From contig JAFDHS010000019.1 of the NCBI GenBank assembly GCA_019308655.1, positions 1 to 10,877 of the forward strand: a stretch of DNA of 10,877 nucleotides, given 5' to 3'. This DNA is from Deltaproteobacteria bacterium (GTDB taxonomy: Bacteria; Desulfobacterota; Desulfobacteria; Desulfobacterales; JAFDHS01). Shown here piece after piece: positions 5,730 to 10,877 of this stretch. Each line of letters begins with the position of its first letter. The stretch's first letter is position 1. The notes below the pieces were generated by a model that saw only the letters and a program-made list of their open reading frames with translations, was not told where the DNA came from and made no database searches. A program made the position numbers and the translations under genes.

Positions 5730-7148
5730 TTATTTTTCGCCGGCCATTTTTTCGGCCTTGGCGATTGCCTCTTCAATGCCGCCTACCAGATAGAAGGCTT
5801 GTTCCGGAATGTGATCGTATTTGCCTTCACAAATTTCTTTAAAACTTCTTACAGTATCTTCTATCTTTACATATGTTCCCTTGATACCTGTAAAAGTTTC
5901 AGCAACATGAAAGGGCTGAGAAAGAAATCTTTGAATTCTACGTGCACGGGCAACGGTAAGCTTATCTTCATCACTCAATTCATCAATACCAAGAATTGCA
6001 ATAATGTCCTGAAGTTCTTTATATTTCTGAAGAATCTGCTGAACATCGCGGGCAACCCGGTAATGCTCTTCACCAATGTATGACGCATCAAGAATCCTCG
6101 ATGATGAATCAAGCGGATCAACAGCAGGATAAATTCCAAGCTCAGCGATCTGACGGGACAAAACAACCGTACCATCAAGATGAGCAAATGTTGTTGCAGG
6201 TGCAGGATCCGTCAAGTCATCAGCAGGTACATAAACACACTGAACAGCAGTAATGGATCCCTTATCCGTTGATGTAATACGTTCCTGGAGTCCACCCATG
6301 TCAACAGCAAGTGTAGGCTGATATCCAACAGCAGAAGGCATACGGCCTAACAACGCTGAAACCTCGGAACCGGCCTGGGTGAATCGGAAAATATTATCAA
6401 TAAAAATGAGAACATCCTGGCCCTCAATATCACGAAAATACTCCGCAACAGTCAAAGCGGAAAGCGCAACACGGGCTCTTGCTCCAGGGGGCTCGGTCAT
6501 CTGACCGTAGATAAGAGCGGCTTTGGGCAAAACACCGGAATCCTTCATTTCATGATAAAGGTCATTCCCCTCACGCGTACGTTCCCCAACACCGGCAAAA
6601 ACCGAAATACCACCGTGTTGCATGGCAATATTGTTTACCATCTCCATCATAATAACGGTTTTACCTACACCGGCACCACCGAACATTCCCATTTTACCGC
6701 CTCGCGGAAACGGGACAAGCAAGTCGATTACCTTAACACCGGTTTCAAGTACACGTACGGAAGTATCCTGCTCCACGAATTCAGGAGCCGGCCTGTGTAT
6801 AGGCATCATCTTTTCTTGACTTATCGGGCCCAAACCATCAACGGGACGACCGACAACATTAAGAACGCGTCCAAGAGAGGCCTGACCGACAGGCATCATA
6901 ATCGGTTTACCGGTATCCTTTACAGGCATCCCGCGTACAAGACCATCAGTTACATCCATGGCAATGGTACGAACCACATTGTCACCCAAGTGCTGAGCGA
7001 CCTCGACAACAAGATTGTCAGGTTCATCATTAATAGCCGGGTTGGTAATCAAAAGACTCGAAAGAATTGCAGGTAGTTTGCCCGGTTCAAACTCAACATC
7101 AACAACAGGCCCCATAACCTGCTTAACTTTTCCTATATTATCTCCCAT
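5730..7148 (-). CDS. atpD: ATP synthase F1 subunit beta (catalytic)
   Basis: Carries the three catalytic sites of F1, making ATP from ADP and phosphate in the cytoplasmic headpiece. The 472-residue product is full length. It shows the Walker A P-loop GGAGVGKT at 157-164, the catalytic Glu in GERTREGNDL (Glu189), Walker B VLIFIDNIFRF at 246-256, the nucleotide-site stretch ALLGRMPSAVGYQPTL, and DELSDED at 389-395, the counterpart of the DELSEED loop that contacts gamma, with one conservative change. The start is fixed by a perfect AGGAGGT six bases upstream of the ATG. It lies 44 bases after atpG and 15 bases before atpC. Confidence 0.98.
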   Translation of the reverse strand: MGDNIGKVKQVMGPVVDVEFEPGKLPAILSSLLITNPAINDEPDNLVVEVAQHLGDNVVRTIAMDVTDGLVRGMPVKDTGKPIMMPVGQASLGRVLNVVGRPVDGLGPISQEKMMPIHRPAPEFVEQDTSVRVLETGVKVIDLLVPFPRGGKMGMFGGAGVGKTVIMMEMVNNIAMQHGGISVFAGVGERTREGNDLYHEMKDSGVLPKAALIYGQMTEPPGARARVALSALTVAEYFRDIEGQDVLIFIDNIFRFTQAGSEVSALLGRMPSAVGYQPTLAVDMGGLQERITSTDKGSITAVQCVYVPADDLTDPAPATTFAHLDGTVVLSRQIAELGIYPAVDPLDSSSRILDASYIGEEHYRVARDVQQILQKYKELQDIIAILGIDELSDEDKLTVARARRIQRFLSQPFHVAETFTGIKGTYVKIEDTVRSFKEICEGKYDHIPEQAFYLVGGIEEAIAKAEKMAGEK

Positions 7149-7192
7149 CTAACGACCTCCTATGAAACAATTAATTTTAATATAAAGTCAGG

Positions 7193-8089
7193 TTAACCTT
7201 TAAGGGCCTCAGCGCCACCGACAATATCCATTAAATCTGCAGTAATTGCAGCCTGTCGAGCCTTATTAAATATTGTTTTAAGTTCAGTAATCATATCATT
7301 GCACGCCCGGGTCGCATTATCCATTGCAGTCATACGTGCGGCATGTTCACTGGTGGACGTTTCCAAAAAAGCACTAAAAAGTTGAATATAAACATTTTTT
7401 GGAAGCATTTCATTTAACAGTTCATCCGGTGACGGCTCACAGATGTGCTCCGCCATGAAGCCTTCTTCCTCTGCTTCTTCAATACCCTCCCCTTCTACTT
7501 CAATGGGCGGGATGGGAAGAAGTTTTTTGACAGCGGGAACCTGCCTAGCCATGTTTAAGAATTCGGAATAAACAACATAGACTTCATCATAAGTCCCGTC
7601 AAGAAAGCCGTCTATCATCTTTCGACCGGCAACTGAAGCAATGTTGAAGCCGAACCTGGATCCTATGATGCCAAGATGCTTCTCCTCGACTACTTTGTTA
7701 TTGTTACGACACCAATCAAATCCCTTTTTACCGAAATTAGTAAATGAAACTTCTATATTCTTTTCGGAATATTCCTTCAGCAAAGATATGGCCTTGTTAA
7801 TCAGGCCGGAATTAAAACCACCACATAAACCTCTGTCTGACGTGCACAGAACAATACCTACTTTTTTAACTTCTTCACGCGGTTCAAGCAAAGGAGATGC
7901 TTGATCGCCGGCCCTCTCTGCAAGACTTCCCAGAACCTCGGCATACTTGCCGGCATAAGGCCGAAAAGCTTCCATACTCATCTGGGCGCCGCGTAATTTG
8001 GAACTAGCCACCATTTTCATGGCGCTTGTAATCTGTTTTGTTTTCTTTACGCCTGATATTTTTAATTGGATTTCTTTTAGCTTTGCCAT
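7193..8089 (-). CDS. atpG: ATP synthase F1 subunit gamma
   Basis: The central shaft that rotates inside the alpha-beta hexamer. The 298-residue product has both conserved ends that form the coiled-coil axle: the N-terminal ISGVKKTKQITSAMKMVA with SKLRGAQ, and the C-terminal ARMTAMDNATRACNDMI through ITADLMDIVGGAEAL. The middle contains the Rossmann-like part (VGIVLCTSDRGLCGGFN). A very acidic stretch (about 198-210, EVEGEGIEEAEEEG) falls at a position that is variable in the family. The ATG at 8089 has an AAGGG ribosome site nine bases upstream. It is separated from atpA by 77 bases of repeat-bearing DNA, unlike the tight spacing of its neighbours upstream. Confidence 0.97.
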   Translation of the reverse strand: MAKLKEIQLKISGVKKTKQITSAMKMVASSKLRGAQMSMEAFRPYAGKYAEVLGSLAERAGDQASPLLEPREEVKKVGIVLCTSDRGLCGGFNSGLINKAISLLKEYSEKNIEVSFTNFGKKGFDWCRNNNKVVEEKHLGIIGSRFGFNIASVAGRKMIDGFLDGTYDEVYVVYSEFLNMARQVPAVKKLLPIPPIEVEGEGIEEAEEEGFMAEHICEPSPDELLNEMLPKNVYIQLFSAFLETSTSEHAARMTAMDNATRACNDMITELKTIFNKARQAAITADLMDIVGGAEALKG

Positions 8090-8107
8090 ACAAACTTGCC
8101 CTTACGA

Positions 8108-8155
8108 GTTACGGGTTTCAGGTTTTAAGGTTACGGGTTTTAAATTTAAAACCCG
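8108..8155. repeat. Direct repeats and perfect 22-bp palindrome between atpA and atpG
   Basis: The 77-base spacer holds two copies of GTTACGGGTTT (8108-8118 and 8130-8140) plus a related GGTTTTAAGG between them. A perfect palindrome with 11-base arms CGGGTTTTAAA / TTTAAAACCCG (8134-8155) overlaps the second copy. In the minus-strand mRNA the palindrome folds into a hairpin about 12 bases after the atpA stop. It has no T run after it, so it is not an obvious terminator. Confidence 0.8.
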
Positions 8156-8166
8156 CAACATGCTAT

Positions 8167-9684
8167 TTACTTTATCGTATCCTTGAATTCCTCGTCATAC
8201 TCGTTCAAGGCTTTTGTCATCAATTTATCCAGATCATCCGTGATCGCTTTTTTGTCTGCGAGTTCGGTAAAAAGCTCCGGGAATCTGTTTTCAATAAATG
8301 GATAAAGGCCTGCCTCATATTTAGCAACAACTTCAATGGGATACTTATCAAGAAACCCTTTTGTACCGGCATAAATGATGGTTACCTGTTTTTCCATGGG
8401 AAGCGGTTGGTATTGGGGTTGTTTCAAAAGCTCAACCAATCTTGCGCCACGTGTAAGCCTTGCCTGAGTTGCAGTATCCAGGTCACTGCCAAAAGCGGCA
8501 AAAGCTTCCAGTTCACGATACTGAGCCAAATCAAGACGCAACGTACCGGCAACCTGTTTCATGGCTTTAACCTGTGCGGCACCACCTACGCGGGATACGG
8601 AGAGCCCGACATTGATAGCAGGCCTTACACCGGCAAAGAAGAGAGCCGGCTCCAGATATATCTGGCCGTCGGTAATGGAGATAACGTTAGTAGGAATAAA
8701 TGCTGAAACGTCACCCTCCTGGGTCTCAATAATCGGAAGTGCCGTCAGGGATCCGGCACCCAGCTCATCATTAAGCTTGGCGGAACGCTCAAGAAGTCGG
8801 GAGTGATTGTAAAAAATGTCGCCGGGGTAAGCTTCGCGACCGGGCGGACGTCTCAAAAGAAGGGATACCTGACGATAAGCAGCAGCCTGTTTTGAAAGAT
8901 CATCATAAACAATAAGTGCATGTTGGCCCTTATCGCGGAAATATTCGCCCATTGCGCATCCTGCATAAGGGGCTAAAAACTGCAGTGAAGCAGGATCACT
9001 GGCACAAGCCGCGACAACTGTCGTATATTCCATGGCCCCATGCTCCTCAAGAACCGAAACCACCTGAGCAACAGTCGATTTTTTCTGGCCGCATGCAACA
9101 TAGATGCAGTAAACCCCCTGCCCTTTCTGGCTGAGAATGGCATCGATCGCAACGGCTGTTTTACCTATTTGACGGTCACCAATGATGAGCTCTCGCTGGC
9201 CGCGACCGACCGGTGTCATACCATCAATGGATTTCAAACCGGTATACATGGGTTCATGTACACTCTTTCTATCGATAACGCCGGGAGCAACGACCTCTAA
9301 CCTTCGGGTCTCTTTTGCTTCAATAGGCCCCTTACCGTCTATGGGTTCACCTACGGTGGTAACAACGCGGCCAAGTACGGCTTCTCCAACGGGTACCTCG
9401 GCAATACGGCCTGTACGTTTAACCATATCACCTTCTTTAATGTTGGTATCCTCACCCATAACGGCCACACCGACATTGTCTTCTTCAAGGTTCAGCACCA
9501 GACCGAGAATGCCGCCTGGAAATTCAACCAGTTCCATGGTCATGGCCTTTTCCAGACCATAGACCCTGGCAATACCGTCACCAACAGACAAGACGACGCC
9601 GGTTTCACTCAGCTCGACCTTCTTCTCAAAATCTTTAATCTGTTCTTTGATAATCTGACTTATTTCTTCTGCTTTTATTTCCAT
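8167..9684 (-). CDS. atpA: ATP synthase F1 subunit alpha
   Basis: Forms the F1 headpiece with beta, carries non-catalytic nucleotide sites and supplies the arginine finger. The 505-residue product is full length. It has the N-terminal crown domain (VLSVGDGIARVYGL, GGILGLVLNLE), Walker A GDRQIGKT at 169-176, Walker B ending YDD at 260-262, LLLRRPPGREAYPGDIFY at 275-292, and SVSRVGG with the finger Arg at 365. Its ATG shares one base with the atpH stop (TAATG at 9686-9682), a sign of coupled translation. The stop is followed within about 12 bases by the spacer palindrome. Confidence 0.98.
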   Translation of the reverse strand: MEIKAEEISQIIKEQIKDFEKKVELSETGVVLSVGDGIARVYGLEKAMTMELVEFPGGILGLVLNLEEDNVGVAVMGEDTNIKEGDMVKRTGRIAEVPVGEAVLGRVVTTVGEPIDGKGPIEAKETRRLEVVAPGVIDRKSVHEPMYTGLKSIDGMTPVGRGQRELIIGDRQIGKTAVAIDAILSQKGQGVYCIYVACGQKKSTVAQVVSVLEEHGAMEYTTVVAACASDPASLQFLAPYAGCAMGEYFRDKGQHALIVYDDLSKQAAAYRQVSLLLRRPPGREAYPGDIFYNHSRLLERSAKLNDELGAGSLTALPIIETQEGDVSAFIPTNVISITDGQIYLEPALFFAGVRPAINVGLSVSRVGGAAQVKAMKQVAGTLRLDLAQYRELEAFAAFGSDLDTATQARLTRGARLVELLKQPQYQPLPMEKQVTIIYAGTKGFLDKYPIEVVAKYEAGLYPFIENRFPELFTELADKKAITDDLDKLMTKALNEYDEEFKDTIK

Positions 9685-10235
9685 TAGACACTCTCACCCC
9701 TTTTAAATAATTCTCTCATACCGAGTAATTGAGTTTTGACACTGCCATCCAAAACAAGATCACCTATTTTTGTAACAATTCCGCCTATAAGACCGGGATC
9801 CTGCTCAACATCCAGAATAATATCTTTACCTGTCAATTTTGACAGAGAATTTCGTATTTTTTCAAGTGCTTCCGAGGAAAGCTCTGCTGCCGAAACCACG
9901 CTGGCATGGGCAACACCCTTTAGTTCATCCGCAAGCTTCCGGTAAAATTCGTTGATGTCGCTTAAAAAAACAAACCGGCCCTTATCAAACAGCAGACGAA
10001 CAAAAGAGCTCATCACCACTGATAATTCAAGCTTGTCTAATACCGTATCCAAAAGATTCTTACGGCCTGACCTGTCGTATAAAGGATTAGAAATTGCCTG
10101 TTTGAGCTCAACCTCTCTGTCCATGAAGCCGGCAAAGCCATCAAGCTCTTCCCTATATTGTTCAGCCAAGCCATCATCCTTACCGATAAGCATAAGCGCC
10201 TTGGCATAACGCCCTGAAATTGCAAGATTTTTCAA
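9684..10235 (-). CDS. atpH: ATP synthase subunit delta (peripheral stalk cap)
   Basis: Links the b-subunit stalk to the top of F1. The 183-residue product has the family length and landmarks: the N-terminal AISGRYAKALMLIG, the helical N-domain, and the C-terminal GLIGGIVTKIGDLVLDGSVKTQLLGMRELF. The start codon is TTG at 10235, overlapping the atpF stop as TTGA, with AAGGTGG seven bases upstream. The next Met (residue 15) would remove the conserved first helix, so the TTG is very likely correct. The rare start together with the overlap suggests output tied to translation of atpF. Confidence 0.95.
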   Translation of the reverse strand: MKNLAISGRYAKALMLIGKDDGLAEQYREELDGFAGFMDREVELKQAISNPLYDRSGRKNLLDTVLDKLELSVVMSSFVRLLFDKGRFVFLSDINEFYRKLADELKGVAHASVVSAAELSSEALEKIRNSLSKLTGKDIILDVEQDPGLIGGIVTKIGDLVLDGSVKTQLLGMRELFKRGESV

Positions 10236-10855
10236 TTTAGCACCACCTTGTTTAAATATTCATCAACCAAATTATCCTGATCCTCAGGCGTGATTCTATT
10301 TTTAACAAGTTCTTCGGCCTTTACAAGAGCCTCTGCAGCTATCTCTTCCTTAAGCTTCATTTTGGCACTTTTAAACTCATGGGCAATCGTTCGTTTGGCC
10401 TGCTCTTCGAGTTTTTCAGCTGCAACCGACGCCTCTTCAAGTATTTTTTTCTTGGCGTTCTTGCCCTGCTCTATGTATCCCGAAACGATTTGCTCAGCCT
10501 CTTTATCAAGAAGTGCAAGTTTTTCGTTATACGTAGCCAAGGTTTTCTCAGCTTCTTGCTTCTTTGCCTCAAGTTCACTCAGATTCTCTTTGATCCCTTT
10601 AATACGAGAACTGAAAACCTGAGCTACCGGTTTACGTACGATCAGAAAAAGGCCTATCGCCAAAACAGCGAAGTTCATCACCCGGTAAGTATCTGTAGCA
10701 ACCCACCCTTTTGCCTCTACAGCATGTTCATCATGCTCACCTTCGGATGAACATAGGACAGGACCGGCAAAGCCCAAAATAAAAGCTGTTATACCGATTA
10801 TCATAACGATCGTCATGACCGAACAACGCTTCTGTATAGAACCAGGAAATCTCAT
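10232..10855 (-). CDS. atpF: ATP synthase Fo subunit b with N-terminal leader
   Basis: Peripheral-stalk subunit joining the membrane Fo part to delta and F1. The 207-residue product is longer than the about 156 residues of the E. coli protein because of an extra N-terminal segment: basic residues, then a hydrophobic stretch (about 14-35) ending PVLCSSEGEHDEH, which resembles a cleavable signal peptide. The usual membrane anchor follows at about 59-74 (VMNFAVLAIGLFLIV), then a long charged helix (about 80-200) for dimerisation. Such leaders are common in b subunits of deltaproteobacteria. The ATG at 10855 has a GGAGG eight bases upstream; Met14 is a less likely start. It overlaps atpH by four bases (TTGA). 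Confidence 0.94.
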   Translation of the reverse strand: MRFPGSIQKRCSVMTIVMIIGITAFILGFAGPVLCSSEGEHDEHAVEAKGWVATDTYRVMNFAVLAIGLFLIVRKPVAQVFSSRIKGIKENLSELEAKKQEAEKTLATYNEKLALLDKEAEQIVSGYIEQGKNAKKKILEEASVAAEKLEEQAKRTIAHEFKSAKMKLKEEIAAEALVKAEELVKNRITPEDQDNLVDEYLNKVVLN

Positions 10856-10877
10856 TAAACCGCCCTCCCCAAAATTT
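10855..10877 (-). CDS. C-terminal end of a probable ATP synthase b' subunit (partial)
   Basis: At the right edge the minus strand contains a frame ending …ILGRAV and a TAA (10857-10855) that shares bases with the atpF ATG as TAATG, the same overlap as between atpH and atpA. An ILGRxV-type tail is typical of b/b' subunit C termini, and deltaproteobacteria often have atpF' directly before atpF. Only six or seven codons are visible, so this is a short-range inference. The gene body lies outside the window. Confidence 0.5.

Noticed and set aside
6552..7076. 174-codon plus-strand frame antisense to atpD
   Set aside because: It is fully contained in the conserved beta-subunit gene, has no ribosome site and looks like no known protein.
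8038..8706. 222-codon plus-strand frame over the atpG start, the spacer and the atpA end
   Set aside because: It is antisense to atpG and atpA, whose protein families are unmistakable. Its length comes from the codon bias of the opposite strand.

Overview
The window is a compact housekeeping region with every recognisable gene on the minus strand, so it reads from right to left. It carries most of an F1Fo ATP synthase operon, a stand-alone GlmU-type uridylyltransferase, a 6S RNA, RNase Y and tyrosyl-tRNA synthetase. It ends in what looks like the promoter and leader of a ribosomal RNA operon that continues beyond position 1. The gene content suggests a Gram-negative bacterium of the deltaproteobacterial (Desulfobacterota, perhaps Desulfobacterales) type. 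The reasons are a b subunit with an extra hydrophobic leader preceded by what looks like a second b-type (b') gene, a single-domain GlmU right after atpC, and the 6S RNA - rny - tyrS order. This placement is an inference from gene style, not from a database search.

Right part (about 5195-10877): the tail of a probable atpF' gene, then atpF, atpH, atpA, atpG, atpD and atpC. The first four genes are linked by stop/start overlaps (TAATG, TTGA, TAATG), which points to translational coupling. The operon closes with a perfect 30-bp palindrome flanked by A and T runs, a textbook intrinsic terminator. The atpA-atpG gap carries direct repeats and a perfect 22-bp palindrome. Subunits a and c are not in the window.

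Middle part (about 3160-5180): glmU encodes only the N-terminal uridylyltransferase domain and sits just past the atp terminator. After it come about 750 AT-rich bases with no convincing gene, only small repeats and inverted repeats. A structured RNA follows at about 3470-3649, which I call 6S RNA, and then a further 325-base gap.

Left part (1-3144): rny (RNase Y) and tyrS lie close together and look co-transcribed. Past tyrS there are two TTGACA-type promoters with 17-bp spacers, an A-rich UP-like tract and a boxA-like antitermination site. This is the anatomy of an rrn promoter region. The upstream promoter's -35 box shares bases with the tyrS stop codon.

As a whole the region links energy production (ATP synthase), cell-envelope precursor supply (GlmU), global control of transcription (6S RNA), mRNA turnover (RNase Y) and translation (TyrS, rRNA). 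I see no transposase, phage gene, CRISPR array, defence system or clearly novel gene system. The interest lies in the RNA and regulatory features between the genes.
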